Below the pieces are notes generated by a model, which was given only the letters and a program-made list of their open reading frames with translations, did not search any database and was not told where the DNA came from. Below, one piece after another: positions 44,591-53,062 of a DNA stretch of 64,000 bases. Positions within the stretch are counted from its first letter, which is position 1, and every line of letters begins with the position of its first letter. Source of the stretch: Streptomyces tsukubensis. Lineage in GTDB: Bacteria > Actinomycetota > Actinomycetes > Streptomycetales > Streptomycetaceae. Both the position numbers and the translations under genes were made by a program. The stretch spans positions 5,766,001 to 5,830,000 of the forward strand of contig NZ_CP045178.1 of the NCBI RefSeq assembly GCF_009296025.1, written 5' to 3'.

Positions 44591-46507
44591 ATGGACGTTA
44601 TGGGGGACAAGGCAACTCTGTGGGAGACAGGGCGGTTTGTGCAGTCGGACGCGGACGACCGGGACGAGACCGGGGCGGCCGACACCGAGGCGCGCCAGCG
44701 GTGCGCCGCAGCGACCGGTGATATCGCCGCGACGAGCGCCCTTGGTGCCCTGTTGCTGCGCCAGGGTGAGCTGGACGAGGCGGAGACCCATCTGCGCGCG
44801 GCCACCGGCGCGGGCGACCGGGCCGCGGCCAACAATCTGGGAGTCCTCCTCCATCAGCGTGGATACCCCGAAGAGGCCGCGGGATGGTGGCGGGTGGCGG
44901 CTGTCGCGGGCTCCGCGGCCGCGGCGCACTCCCTCGGCCGCCATCACCGCGAGCGCGGTGACGAGCCCGCCGCCGAGTACTGGCTTCGGCAGTCCGCGGA
45001 GGAGGGCCACGTCCTCGGCGCCTACGCCCTGGCCGATCTCCTGGAACACCGCGGCGACGTGGGGGCCGAGCGCTGGATGCGTACGGCCGCCGAGCGCGGT
45101 CACCGTGAGGCCGCCTACCGGCTGGCCCGCGTGCTGGAACGGCGCGCCGTGGACGATCTGCGCGCGGCGTCCGCTCTGCTCACCCCCCGCGCCACCCCGG
45201 GACGTCCCACCACCGCGCGCACCGGCGGCTCCAGGAACGCCGGAGGCGAGTCGGCGAGCGGCGGAAAGAACGGCGGCACCAAGGGTGGGGCCAAGCCCGC
45301 GGCCGAGGAGGCGGAGCAGTGGTACCGCCAGGCCGCGGCCCGCGGTCACCAGCGTGCCGCGCTGCATCTCGGCGCCATCCTGGAGAAGCGCGGTGAGCTG
45401 AAGGAGGCCGGTCGCTGGTACCTGACGTCGGCCAAGGACGGTGAGCCGCGTGCCGCCTGCGCGCTCGGCTTCCTGCTGCGCGACGCCGGGGACGAGGAGA
45501 ACGCCGCCGTGTGGTGGCTCAAGGCGGCTCAGGCGGGGGACGGCAACGCCGCCAACGCCCTCGGGGCGCTGCACGCGGAGCACGGCCAGAACCAGACCGC
45601 CGAGCGCTGGTACCGCTCGGCCATGGACGCGGGCGACATCAACGGTGCCTACAACCTCGCGCTGCTCTGCGCCGAGCAGCAGCGCACCGCACAGGCCGAG
45701 CAGTGGTACCGGCGCGCGGCCTACGCCGGGCACAGGGAGGCCGCCAACGCCCTGGCGATCCTGCTGCTCCAGGGGGGCGACGCCGCGGGCGCCGAGCCGT
45801 GGTTCTCCAAGGCGGCCGAAGCGGGCAGCGTCGACGCCGCCTTCAACCTCGGCATCCTGTACGCGGGCAGGAACGACGACCGGGGCGCCCAGCGCTGGTA
45901 CGGCAGGGCCGCGGCGGCGGGTCACACCGACGCCGCGCTCCAGGTCGGTATCGCCATGCTCAGGGACGGCGACGAGCAGGCGGCCGAACGGCATCTTCGG
46001 TGTGCGGCGGGTGGCGGAAGCGCGGAGGCCGCCTTCCGGCTGGCCTCGATGCTCGACGCGCGGCGCCCGCCGCAGGGGCAGCCCGCGCTCGGTGAGACAC
46101 CGCCGGAGAAGGATGAGTGCGAGGAGTGGTACGAGCGGGCGGCCGAGCAGGGGCACCGCAGGGCGCAGGTCCGGGTGGGCATGCTGGCCGCGGAGCGCGG
46201 CGACGTGGTCGGTGCGGCGCGCTGGTACCGCGCGGCGGCTGACGCCGGCAGCCGCAACGGGGCTTTCAACCTGGGGCTGTTGCTGGCCCGCGAGGGCAGT
46301 GAGCCCGAGGCGGCGCTCTGGTGGCGGCGGGCGGCCGACGCGGGCCACGGCAGGGCCGCGCTGCGGCTGGCGCTGCTCTTCGCCCGCAGGGGCGAGCTGG
46401 CCGAGGGGCAACAGTGGTGCGCGCGGGCCGTGGCGCTCGGCCCCGCGGAGGTGGCGGAGCGGGCCGCCCGGCTGCGTGAGGCACTGCAACAGGAGCTGAC
46501 GGCCTGA
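44591..46507 (+). CDS. SEL1/TPR-repeat protein
   Basis: The product has 638 residues; a second in-frame ATG follows at 44600. From about residue 40 to the end it is built from SEL1-like helical repeats of about 36 residues, recognisable by A-x-x-W-Y/W-R-x-A-A-x-x-G-x-x-x-A-A-x-x-L-G (for example AEQWYRQAAARGHQRAALHLG). A Gly/Lys-rich linker (about 200-238) splits the solenoid into two arms. No signal peptide or enzyme domain is present, so a cytoplasmic scaffold or protein-interaction role is likely. It sits exactly between two identical initiator tRNA genes. Confidence 0.88.
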   Translation: MDVMGDKATLWETGRFVQSDADDRDETGAADTEARQRCAAATGDIAATSALGALLLRQGELDEAETHLRAATGAGDRAAANNLGVLLHQRGYPEEAAGWWRVAAVAGSAAAAHSLGRHHRERGDEPAAEYWLRQSAEEGHVLGAYALADLLEHRGDVGAERWMRTAAERGHREAAYRLARVLERRAVDDLRAASALLTPRATPGRPTTARTGGSRNAGGESASGGKNGGTKGGAKPAAEEAEQWYRQAAARGHQRAALHLGAILEKRGELKEAGRWYLTSAKDGEPRAACALGFLLRDAGDEENAAVWWLKAAQAGDGNAANALGALHAEHGQNQTAERWYRSAMDAGDINGAYNLALLCAEQQRTAQAEQWYRRAAYAGHREAANALAILLLQGGDAAGAEPWFSKAAEAGSVDAAFNLGILYAGRNDDRGAQRWYGRAAAAGHTDAALQVGIAMLRDGDEQAAERHLRCAAGGGSAEAAFRLASMLDARRPPQGQPALGETPPEKDECEEWYERAAEQGHRRAQVRVGMLAAERGDVVGAARWYRAAADAGSRNGAFNLGLLLAREGSEPEAALWWRRAADAGHGRAALRLALLFARRGELAEGQQWCARAVALGPAEVAERAARLREALQQELTA

Positions 46508-46681
46508 CCAAGCGGGCGGCCCGTGCCCAGGCGAGCCGTGCTCAGGCGGGCCGAGCCGACCAAGGGGTTCGCCGAACGGGACCGGTGGCCGGCCAGGGCT
46601 CGGCGCGGGACCCGGTGGCTTCCCCGGCCGCCTCTCGCCGCGATCCGGGGCCTCCGGGGACTACGAGTCTCCCGGGGCTCC

Positions 46682-46744
46682 GAGCCTCCGGAGCCTTCAG
46701 AGCCTTCAGAGCCTTCAGAGGCTTCAGGGGCTTCAGGGGCTCCG
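46682..46744 (+). repeat. Seven 9-base tandem repeats
   Basis: The unit is GAGCCTTCA, three exact copies flanked by variants such as GAGCCTCCG, GAGGCTTCA and GGGGCTTCA. It lies between the SEL1 gene and the second tRNA and is probably non-coding. Confidence 0.85.
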
Positions 46745-46800
46745 GAGACTGACGCCCGGCCGGTCCCTGAAGCGGCCCTGCCCTTGCCCCGCCAATGGAT

Positions 46801-46830
46801 TTGCGCTGGTCGCGGCCGTACGCGTAGAGT
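46801..46830 (+). promoter_or_regulatory. Promoter of tRNA copy 2
   Basis: TTGCGC (46801-46806) and TAGAGT (46825-46830) are separated by 18 bases, a good match to the principal sigma factor, and the tRNA begins 12 bases after the -10. Confidence 0.7.
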
Positions 46831-46842
46831 TGTATTCAACGG

Positions 46843-46916
46843 CGCGGGGTGGAGCAGCTCGGTAGCTCGCTGGGCTCATAACCCAGAGGTCGCAGGTTCA
46901 AATCCTGTCCCCGCTA
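46843..46916 (+). tRNA. Initiator tRNA-Met (CAT), copy 2
   Basis: It is identical over all 74 bases to the gene at 44213, with the same C1-T72 mismatch and GGG/CCC anticodon stem. CCA is not encoded. The six bases before it (CAACGG), but not the sequence further upstream, are also shared. Confidence 0.96.
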
Positions 46917-46923
46917 CTGAAAA

Positions 46924-46957
46924 CGAAGGCCCGGATCCGCAAGGATCCGGGCCTTCG
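46924..46957 (+). terminator. Terminator of tRNA copy 2
   Basis: The same 15-base stem as after copy 1 closes here on GCAA. It probably also limits transcription arriving from catR on the opposite strand. Confidence 0.88.
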
Positions 46958-47054
46958 TCATGTGCTCGTCACGCGGTCATTGTCTGCCCAGGACGCCCGC
47001 GTCCGTTCGGTACGACTGCGGCGACCGTCTCCGGCCGGGAGACGTGAGGGGTGC

Positions 47055-47471
47055 TCAGACTCCCGAGCACTCCGGGCAGAGGCCGCGGTAGGTGACCTCG
47101 ACATCGGAGATCGTGTAGCCGAAACGCTCCGCGGCCGGCAGGTCGGAGAGCGGATCGCCCGCGGGGCGGACATCCTTGATGGCGCCGCAGCGCCCACACA
47201 CGAGGTGCTGATGCGGCCGGTGCGCGTTCGGGTCGTACCGCTTGGCTCTGCGGTCCGTGGACACTTCGAGCACTTCGCCGAGGGTGACCATCTCGCCGAG
47301 GGTGTTGTACACCGTCGCCCGGGAGATCTCCGGCAGCTTCGACACCGCCCGTGCGTGCACCTCGTCAGCGGTCAGATGCACGTGGTCCCCGTCGAGGACC
47401 TCGGCCACCACACGCCGCTGAGCGGTCATCCGCCAGCCACGTCCGCGCAGTCGTTCCAGTAGGTCGCTCAT
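47055..47471 (-). CDS. catR: CatR-like Fur-family peroxide-sensing repressor
   Basis: The product has 138 residues. It has a winged helix (GWRMTAQRRVVAEVL, ISRATVYNTLGEMVTLG) and a dimerisation domain with HQHLVCGRCGAIKDV and a C-terminal CPECSG, the two CxxC pairs of the structural zinc site. Divergence from a catalase gene and the PerR/CatR pattern point to a metal-dependent H2O2-sensing repressor of that catalase. The shared intergenic region contains palindromic GACTT/AAGTC elements over the catalase promoter. Confidence 0.88.
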   Translation of the reverse strand: MSDLLERLRGRGWRMTAQRRVVAEVLDGDHVHLTADEVHARAVSKLPEISRATVYNTLGEMVTLGEVLEVSTDRRAKRYDPNAHRPHQHLVCGRCGAIKDVRPAGDPLSDLPAAERFGYTISDVEVTYRGLCPECSGV

Positions 47472-47515
47472 GCGATCCAGCCTAACAGGGGAGGGGTCTG
47501 ATCCCGAACGTGTGT

Positions 47516-47559
47516 GACTTTGGATAGCCGCTTGACTTAGACAAAGTCCATCGTAGGAT
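47516..47559 (+). promoter_or_regulatory. Catalase promoter with overlapping Fur-type operator
   Basis: TTGACT (47532-47537) and TAGGAT (47554-47559) are 16 bases apart. The palindrome GACTTAGACAAAGTC (47534-47548) overlaps the -35 and spacer. A further GACTTTG at 47516-47522 is an inverted copy of CAAAGTC at 47542-47548. Repression by the divergent CatR protein would block the polymerase here. Confidence 0.75.
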
Positions 47560-47672
47560 CGACATCGGCATACGCCAAGGGGGCCGCCGGTGGATCACCG
47601 GACCGGCGGACCGGGCTCGCGGCGGCCGGACAGGGCCGTCGCATCAGGGCAGACATGACGCTGGAGGCGCAC

Positions 47673-49124
47673 GTGACGCAGGGACCGCTCACCACGGAGG
47701 CCGGGGCACCGGTCGCCGACAACCAGAACAGCGAGACCGCGGGCGTCGGCGGGCCGGTTCTGGTGCAGGACCAGGCACTGCTGGAGAAGCTGGCGCACTT
47801 CAACCGCGAGCGCATCCCGGAGCGTGTGGTGCACGCCCGTGGCGCCGGTGCCTATGGAACGTTCACGCTGACCCGGGACGTCTCCCAGTGGACGCGTGCG
47901 AAGTTCCTCTCCGAGGTCGGCAAGCAGACCGAGACGTTCCTGCGGTTCTCCACCGTCGCGGGCAACCTCGGTGCGGCCGACGCGGTGCGTGACCCCCGCG
48001 GATTCGCGCTGAAGTTCTACACCGAGGACGGGAACTACGACCTCGTCGGCAACAACACCCCGGTGTTCTTCATCAAGGACGCCATCAAGTTCCCCGACTT
48101 CATCCACACCCAGAAGCGCGACCCCTACACGGGCTCGCAGGAGGCGGACAACGTCTGGGACTTCTGGGGTCTTTCGCCCGAGTCCACCCACCAGGTGACC
48201 TGGCTCTTCGGCGACCGCGGGATCCCCGCCTCGTACCGTCACATGAACGGCTACGGCTCGCACACCTACCAGTGGAACAACGCCGACGGCGAGGTCTTCT
48301 GGGTCAAGTACCACTTCAAGACGGACCAGGGCATCAAGACCCTGACCACCTCCGAGGCGGCGGAGACCTCCGGGCTCGACCCCGACTCGCACCAGCGCGA
48401 CCTGCGCCAGGCGATCGAGCGCGGCGACTTCCCCTCCTGGACCGTGCAGGTGCAGATCATGCCGGCGGCCGAGGCGGCCGACTACCGCTTCAATCCGTTC
48501 GACCTGACGAAGGTCTGGCCGCGCGAGGACTACCCGCCGATCGAGATCGGCAAGCTTGAGCTCAACCGCAACCCGGAGAACGTCTTCGCCGAGGTCGAGC
48601 AGTCCATCTTCTCGCCCGCACACTTCGTTCCCGGCATCGGTCCCTCGCCCGACAAGATGCTCCAGGGCCGGCTCTTCGCCTACGGCGACGCCCACCGCTA
48701 CCGGGTCGGCATCAACGCCGATCACCTGCCGGTGAACCGCCCGCACGCCACCGAGGCGCGCACCAACTCGCGGGACGGCTACCTCTACGACGGCCGTCAC
48801 GCGGGCAACAAGAACTACGAGCCGAACAGCTTCGGCGGCCCCTTCCAGACGGACAAGCCGTTGTGGCAGAGCAATACCGTCTCCGGCGCCACCGGCAACC
48901 ACGAGGCGCCCTCGCACGCCGAGGACAACGACTTCGTGCAGGCGGGAAACCTGTACAGGAAGATGTCGGACGCGGAGAAGGAGCGTCTGATCGAGAACCT
49001 GGCGCAGAACATCGCTGGTGTCTCGCGCGACGACATCGCCGAGCGGGCGATCAACAACTTCCGCCAGGCGGACGGTGACTTCGGCAAGCGGCTGGAGGCC
49101 GCCGTCCAGGCGCACCGCGCCTGA
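47673..49124 (+). CDS. katA: Monofunctional heme catalase
   Basis: The product has 483 residues from GTG 47673, with GGAGG five bases upstream; an in-frame ATG at 47655 is an alternative. Catalytic His54 lies in [11 protein letters not shown], the distal Asn in NNTPVFF, and the heme-ligand Tyr337 in [14 protein letters not shown]. Size fits small-subunit catalases. It decomposes H2O2 in the cytoplasm. It is divergent from a CatR-type repressor and has a strong promoter with an operator, so peroxide induction is likely. A terminator follows at 49158. Confidence 0.95.
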   Translation: MTQGPLTTEAGAPVADNQNSETAGVGGPVLVQDQALLEKLAHFNRERIPERVVHARGAGAYGTFTLTRDVSQWTRAKFLSEVGKQTETFLRFSTVAGNLGAADAVRDPRGFALKFYTEDGNYDLVGNNTPVFFIKDAIKFPDFIHTQKRDPYTGSQEADNVWDFWGLSPESTHQVTWLFGDRGIPASYRHMNGYGSHTYQWNNADGEVFWVKYHFKTDQGIKTLTTSEAAETSGLDPDSHQRDLRQAIERGDFPSWTVQVQIMPAAEAADYRFNPFDLTKVWPREDYPPIEIGKLELNRNPENVFAEVEQSIFSPAHFVPGIGPSPDKMLQGRLFAYGDAHRYRVGINADHLPVNRPHATEARTNSRDGYLYDGRHAGNKNYEPNSFGGPFQTDKPLWQSNTVSGATGNHEAPSHAEDNDFVQAGNLYRKMSDAEKERLIENLAQNIAGVSRDDIAERAINNFRQADGDFGKRLEAAVQAHRA

Positions 49125-49157
49125 TCCGAACCCGACGCGGCTTTTCCGCTCAGGCTC

Positions 49158-49185
49158 AGGGCCGGTCCCCTCGGGGGCCGGCCCT
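49158..49185 (+). terminator. Catalase terminator
   Basis: AGGGCCGG plus CCCC pair with GGGG plus CCGGCCCT around a TC loop, with one G-U pair, giving about 13 pairs followed by TTCC. Confidence 0.75.
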
Positions 49186-49228
49186 TCCGCGCCTGTCGCT
49201 CACTGGATCTCGGGGGAGGGGCCGGGGG

Positions 49229-49660
49229 TCAGGGTGTCATCGTCCCCGCGCGGGGTTCGGCCGTGAAATCGGCGGGCGGGCGGATGCCGGCCTGTGACCA
49301 GCAGCGGAGAATGTCGCGGACCGACACGACCCCCACCGGGCCTCGGTCGTCCAGGACGACGAGATGCCGGAAGCCGCCGCGCGACATCGCTTTGGCCGCG
49401 TCGTCGAGTGTCCAGCCGGGTGCGGCGAAGACCACATCCGTCGTGGTGTGCCTCCCCGCCGGTTCCGTGTCCGGATCCTGGCCCGTGCCCAAGGAGTTGA
49501 GGATGTCGCGCTCGGTGAGGATGCCGAGTCCGCTGGTGTCGGGGTCGAGGACGATCGCCGCGCCGACCCGGCGCGCGGACATCAGTCCCGCGGCCTGGCG
49601 CAGGGTGTGGGTGGGGCCGATGGTGAGGACCACCGTGCTCATGGCGTCACGGACGAGCAT
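49229..49660 (-). CDS. Two-CBS-domain protein
   Basis: The product has 143 residues. Two CBS motifs are visible: one begins VRDAMSTVVLTIGPTHTLRQA and ends GILTERDIL, the second begins TTDVVFAAPGWTLDDAA and ends VVSVRDIL. Such stand-alone pairs bind adenine nucleotides and often act as energy sensors or regulators; the partner is unknown. It is convergent with the catalase gene. Nothing is seen in the ~290 bases upstream on its strand except a short direct repeat near the hisN stop. Confidence 0.88.
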   Translation of the reverse strand: MLVRDAMSTVVLTIGPTHTLRQAAGLMSARRVGAAIVLDPDTSGLGILTERDILNSLGTGQDPDTEPAGRHTTTDVVFAAPGWTLDDAAKAMSRGGFRHLVVLDDRGPVGVVSVRDILRCWSQAGIRPPADFTAEPRAGTMTP

Positions 49661-49950
49661 GGGCTGAAGCCACCTCCTGTGCGAACTCCTTCGAGATTGC
49701 CGGGGCGACGATCGAGAAGGAATTCACAAGTTCACAAATAGGGGATTCAGAGTGTCAGCCGTGCGCCGCGCCAACAAGGGGGTGTGCGAAGCGGAACGGG
49801 GGCGCGCGGGGCGCCCCCGCCTCCCGCTGCCAGTGGAGGCAAGGACGGACGCCGTGTCACCGCTGCTGAACGGAACTCGCGACCGCTGGAACTGGGTGTG
49901 CGTCGGCCGCTGGGCCGGGCCGGGTGTCAGTCCCGGACTCGGGCCGGGTG

Positions 49951-50760
49951 TCAGTACCGCTGGTTCAGATATCCGAGAAGTTCGTCGTGGAGCAGGCTGT
50001 TGGAAGCGGCGGCGTTGCCGCTGTGGGGGCCGGGCCTGCCGTCGAGGCCGGTGAAGTTGCCGCCCGCCTCCGTCACGATGATCGCGTTGGCGGCCATGTC
50101 CCACAGGGACAGTTCGGGCTCCGCGCAGATGTCCACCGAACCCTCCGCGACCATCATGTACGGCCAGAAGTCACCGTAACCACGGGTGCGCCAGCACGTC
50201 CGGGTCAGGTCGAGGAAGCCGTCCAGCCTGCCCTGGGCCTCCCAGCCGCTCAGCGACGAGTAGGCGAACGAGGCGTCCTGGACCCGTGACACCTCGGAGA
50301 CCCGCAGCCGCGTCGCCGACGACAGACTGCGCCCGGTGTACGCGCCCGCGCCCTTCGCCGCCCACCAGCGCCTGGCGATCGCGGGCGCGGAGACGACGCC
50401 CACCACGGGCCGCCAGCCGCCCTCCTCCTCGGGGGCGGCTTCCATGAGCGAGATCAGCGTGGCCCAGACCGGCACGCCCCGTACGTAGTTCTTGGTCCCG
50501 TCGATCGGGTCGATCACCCAGCGCCGCGGGCCCGTGCCCTCAAGGCCGTACTCCTCGCCGAGGATCGCGTCACGCGGTCTGCCGCGGCCGAGCTGACCGC
50601 GGATCAGCTCCTCCGCCTTCTTGTCCGCCTCGGTGACGGGGGTCATGTCCGGCTTGGTCTCGACCTTCAGATCGAGGGCCTTGAACCGCTCCATGGTCGC
50701 GGCGTCGGCGGTGTCGGCCAGGACGTGGGCGAGGCGCAGATCATCGTGATAGTCGGGCAT
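49951..50760 (-). CDS. hisN: Histidinol-phosphate phosphatase HisN (IMPase family)
   Basis: The product has 269 residues from ATG 50760. The inositol monophosphatase motifs are present: DMTPVTEADKKAEE, ILGEEYG, WVIDPIDGTKNYVRG and LWDMAANAIIVTEAGG, the metal-binding acidic residues of the fold. In Streptomyces the gene at this location is the histidinol-phosphatase of histidine biosynthesis, separate from the main his operon. An IMPase of other specificity cannot be excluded from motifs alone. It is divergent from a TetR gene. Confidence 0.85.
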   Translation of the reverse strand: MPDYHDDLRLAHVLADTADAATMERFKALDLKVETKPDMTPVTEADKKAEELIRGQLGRGRPRDAILGEEYGLEGTGPRRWVIDPIDGTKNYVRGVPVWATLISLMEAAPEEEGGWRPVVGVVSAPAIARRWWAAKGAGAYTGRSLSSATRLRVSEVSRVQDASFAYSSLSGWEAQGRLDGFLDLTRTCWRTRGYGDFWPYMMVAEGSVDICAEPELSLWDMAANAIIVTEAGGNFTGLDGRPGPHSGNAAASNSLLHDELLGYLNQRY

Positions 50761-50862
50761 GAACGAACAGTATCGATCTCCCTCGGCCCACGGCCACCGT
50801 GGGCGGCCGGGCGCCACGGCGGGTCGTGCCGCGCACGCGGTCCGACCCCTTCCGTATTCCCC

Positions 50863-50891
50863 TTGACAGTGCGTACCCCTACGGCAACTCT
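50863..50891 (+). promoter_or_regulatory. Putative promoter of the TetR gene
   Basis: TTGACA (50863-50868) is followed after 17 bases by AACTCT, a weak -10. The ATG lies about 24 bases downstream. No clear palindromic operator was found. Confidence 0.5.
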
Positions 50892-50914
50892 GTGCGAAGA
50901 GTCGGGAGGTACGC

Positions 50915-51550
50915 ATGCCCACAGCGCGGGAATCGTTACTGGACGCGGCCACCGTGGAACTGACGCGCCGTCCATGGCCGGAGGTGCGGATGGTCGAGGT
51001 GGCGCTCGCGGCGGGGGTCTCCCGACAGACCCTCTACAACGAGTTCGGCAGCAAGGACGGGCTGGCGAGGGCCCTCGTGGGGCGGGCAGCCGAGTCGTAC
51101 CTGCGCGGCGCGGAGAGGGTCCTCGCGGTGCGCCTCGGCACCGCGGACCGGTTGACCGCCCTCGCCGAATGGACCGTGGGCGCCGCGCGTGGCAGTCCGC
51201 TGGTGCGGGCCCTGCTCACCGGCTGCTGGGGGGAGCGGCTCCCGCAGCCGGGGCCGCGCGAGGCGCCCGGCGTGCGGCCGGGCGGGGTGCCGTCCCCCCG
51301 GCGGGCCCGGCCGCCGACGCCCGGTCCCACCCAGCTCATGACGTCGGTCCGGGACAGGGCGGTGGCGGCGCTCGGCAAGGAGTTCCCGCAGGAGGACCCG
51401 GAGGAACTCTCCCGGCGCAGCGAGACGGCCCTGCGGCTCGCGCTCTCCTATGTCGTGGCGCCTGACGGCGAAGGGGCGGACTCCGTGGAGTGCGTACGCT
51501 CCGCGCTCACCTCGGACGGCGGAGCACGGGGGGATCTGCCCGTCTCGTGA
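50915..51550 (+). CDS. TetR-family regulator
   Basis: The product has 211 residues from ATG 50915, with GGGAGG five bases upstream. The N-terminal helix-turn-helix reads LLDAATVELTRRPWPEVRMVEVALAAGVSRQTLYNEFGSKDGL. The ligand domain is typical but uninformative, with a Pro/Arg-rich loop. It is convergent with an SMR efflux gene and divergent from hisN; regulation of the pump is a reasonable inference but no shared operator is visible. Confidence 0.88.
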   Translation: MPTARESLLDAATVELTRRPWPEVRMVEVALAAGVSRQTLYNEFGSKDGLARALVGRAAESYLRGAERVLAVRLGTADRLTALAEWTVGAARGSPLVRALLTGCWGERLPQPGPREAPGVRPGGVPSPRRARPPTPGPTQLMTSVRDRAVAALGKEFPQEDPEELSRRSETALRLALSYVVAPDGEGADSVECVRSALTSDGGARGDLPVS

Positions 51551-51586
51551 CGGCCGTCGCGTCAGGGGAGAGCGCGCGGCCCGGAC

Positions 51587-51910
51587 TCAGTGGGCGGAGC
51601 CCGAGAGCTGGAGTCCGATCACACCCATCACGACCAGGGAGATCGAGACGATCTTGAGGACGGAGACCACGTCGTCCAGGAAGATCATTCCGTAGATCGC
51701 GGTGCCCGCGGCGCCGATGCCCGTCCAGACCGCGTAGGCGGGGCCCACGTCGAGCTTGCGCAGAGCGAGGGTCAGCAGCCCGAAGCTGCCGAGCGCGAAG
51801 CTCGCGAAAGCGATCGTGGGCCAGAGTCTGGTGAAGCCGTGCGAGAGCTTCAGACAGACCGCGAAACCGGTCTCCAGAAGCCCGGCGACGATGACCAGCA
51901 GCCACGCCAT
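51587..51910 (-). CDS. SMR-family small multidrug/guanidinium exporter
   Basis: The product has 107 residues with four membrane helices and the essential glutamate at position 13 (GLLETGFAVCLKLS). AYAVWTGIGAAGTAIYG is the dimer and substrate region of the family. The second-helix pattern leans toward Gdx/SugE-type guanidinium exporters, but a QacE-like role is not excluded. It starts about 110 bases after rsgA, past a terminator hairpin, and is convergent with the TetR gene. Confidence 0.9.
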   Translation of the reverse strand: MAWLLVIVAGLLETGFAVCLKLSHGFTRLWPTIAFASFALGSFGLLTLALRKLDVGPAYAVWTGIGAAGTAIYGMIFLDDVVSVLKIVSISLVVMGVIGLQLSGSAH

Positions 51911-51952
51911 GTGTTGCCTCCCCTGTCTTCCCTGCCTCGTGACCACTCGTCA

Positions 51953-51973
51953 GGGCCGCCCTCGGCGGCCCTG
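51953..51973 (-). terminator. Hairpin after rsgA
   Basis: AGGGCCGCC pairs perfectly with GGCGGCCCT around a CTC loop, between rsgA and the SMR gene on the same strand. Confidence 0.65.
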
Positions 51974-52022
51974 GTGTGATTATGCCTTTGCCAGGCCGGG
52001 TGGGCCGCAAACCCGACCGGTG

Positions 52023-53045
52023 TCAGTCCCCCTCGCGTCGCTCCCGGCTCGCGAGGAGCCTGCGCAGCGAGTACAGCCGGGCGGGATCGGCGTGCCCCTC
52101 CTCGACCCAGGCGTCCAGCGCGCACTCGGGCTCGTCATGAGTGCAGCCGCGGGGGCAGTTCTCCGTCCCCGGCTCCAGGTCGGGGAAGGCCTTGATGACC
52201 CGGGACGGCTCCACGTGGTGGAGCCCGAAGGAACGGACACCCGGAGTGTCGACCACCCAGCCGCCACGCCGGCCCCCACCCTCGGGCAGCGGAAGGGCGA
52301 GCGCGGAGACGGTGGTGTGCCTGCCGCGCCCCGTCACCGCGTTCACATGTCCCGTCGAGCGCTGCCTGTCCTGCGCCACCAGCGCGTTGACCAGCGTCGT
52401 CTTGCCCACGCCCGAGTGCCCGACGAAGGCCGTGACCCTGCCGTCGAGCAGATCGCGCACCCGGTCGGCCGCACGGCCCTCGTACAGCTCGTCGCGGCTG
52501 GTCACGACATACGGCACACCTAGGGGCCGGTAGGTCTCCAGCAGCTTGTCGGCGGAGGCCAGGTCGGACTTGGTGAGGACCAGCAGAGGTTCGAGACCGC
52601 CGTCGTACGCGGCCACCAGACAGCGGTCGATCATCCGGGGGCGCGGCTCGGGGTCGGCGAGCGCGGTGACGATCGCCAACTGGTCGGCGTTGGCCACCAC
52701 CACCCGTTCGTACGGGTCGTCGTCGTCGGCGGTGCGGCGCAGTACAGAGCCGCGCTCCTCGATGCGCACGATCCTGGCCAGGGTGTCCTTCTTGCCCGAG
52801 AGATCGCCGACAAGGGCGACCCTGTCACCGACGACCGCGGCCTTGCGGCCCAGCTCACGGGCCTTCATCGCCATGATGGTCCTGTCCTCGACAAGGCAGG
52901 TGATCCGGCCCCTGTCGACGGTCAGCACCATGCCCCACGAGGCATCCTCGTGTTTGGGGCGGGTGTGGGTACGGGGGCGGTTGCCCTTGGTGTTGGGGCG
53001 GACGCGGATGTCGTCCTCGTCGGGGTTCTTTCCGTAGCGGCGCAT
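52023..53045 (-). CDS. rsgA: Ribosome small-subunit GTPase RsgA
   Basis: The product has 340 residues from ATG 53045, 17 bases after aroA. An OB fold is followed by the circularly permuted GTPase with G4 LTKSD before G1 GHSGVGKTTL and G3 DTPGVR, then the zinc site CPRGCTHDEPEC. RsgA helps 30S subunit maturation by releasing assembly factors. The order aroA-rsgA is widely conserved in actinobacteria and indicates an operon. The N-terminus is rich in Arg and Lys, consistent with RNA binding. Confidence 0.94.
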   Translation of the reverse strand: MRRYGKNPDEDDIRVRPNTKGNRPRTHTRPKHEDASWGMVLTVDRGRITCLVEDRTIMAMKARELGRKAAVVGDRVALVGDLSGKKDTLARIVRIEERGSVLRRTADDDDPYERVVVANADQLAIVTALADPEPRPRMIDRCLVAAYDGGLEPLLVLTKSDLASADKLLETYRPLGVPYVVTSRDELYEGRAADRVRDLLDGRVTAFVGHSGVGKTTLVNALVAQDRQRSTGHVNAVTGRGRHTTVSALALPLPEGGGRRGGWVVDTPGVRSFGLHHVEPSRVIKAFPDLEPGTENCPRGCTHDEPECALDAWVEEGHADPARLYSLRRLLASRERREGD

Positions 53046-53062
53046 GGCGTCAGTCCTGGCCG

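Larger units (their letters stand above)
46508..46842. other. 335-base gap before tRNA copy 2
   Basis: No gene was seen. It holds a 9-base tandem repeat (46682-46744) and the promoter of the second tRNA (46801-46830). Confidence 0.6.

Noticed and set aside
44213..46916. Integration (att) sites at the tRNA genes
   Set aside because: The repeated segment is the complete tRNA with its terminator, and no integrase or phage gene lies between the copies; duplication of the tRNA is simpler.
49915..49965. Short direct repeat at the hisN stop (GGGCCGGGTGTCAGT copies)
   Set aside because: It is a two-copy duplication of about 15 bases spanning the stop region, with no sign of function.
51911..52022. 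Possible guanidine riboswitch before the SMR gene
   Set aside because: The region upstream of the pump shows only a GC-rich terminator hairpin; none of the conserved guanidine I, II or III core motifs was found.
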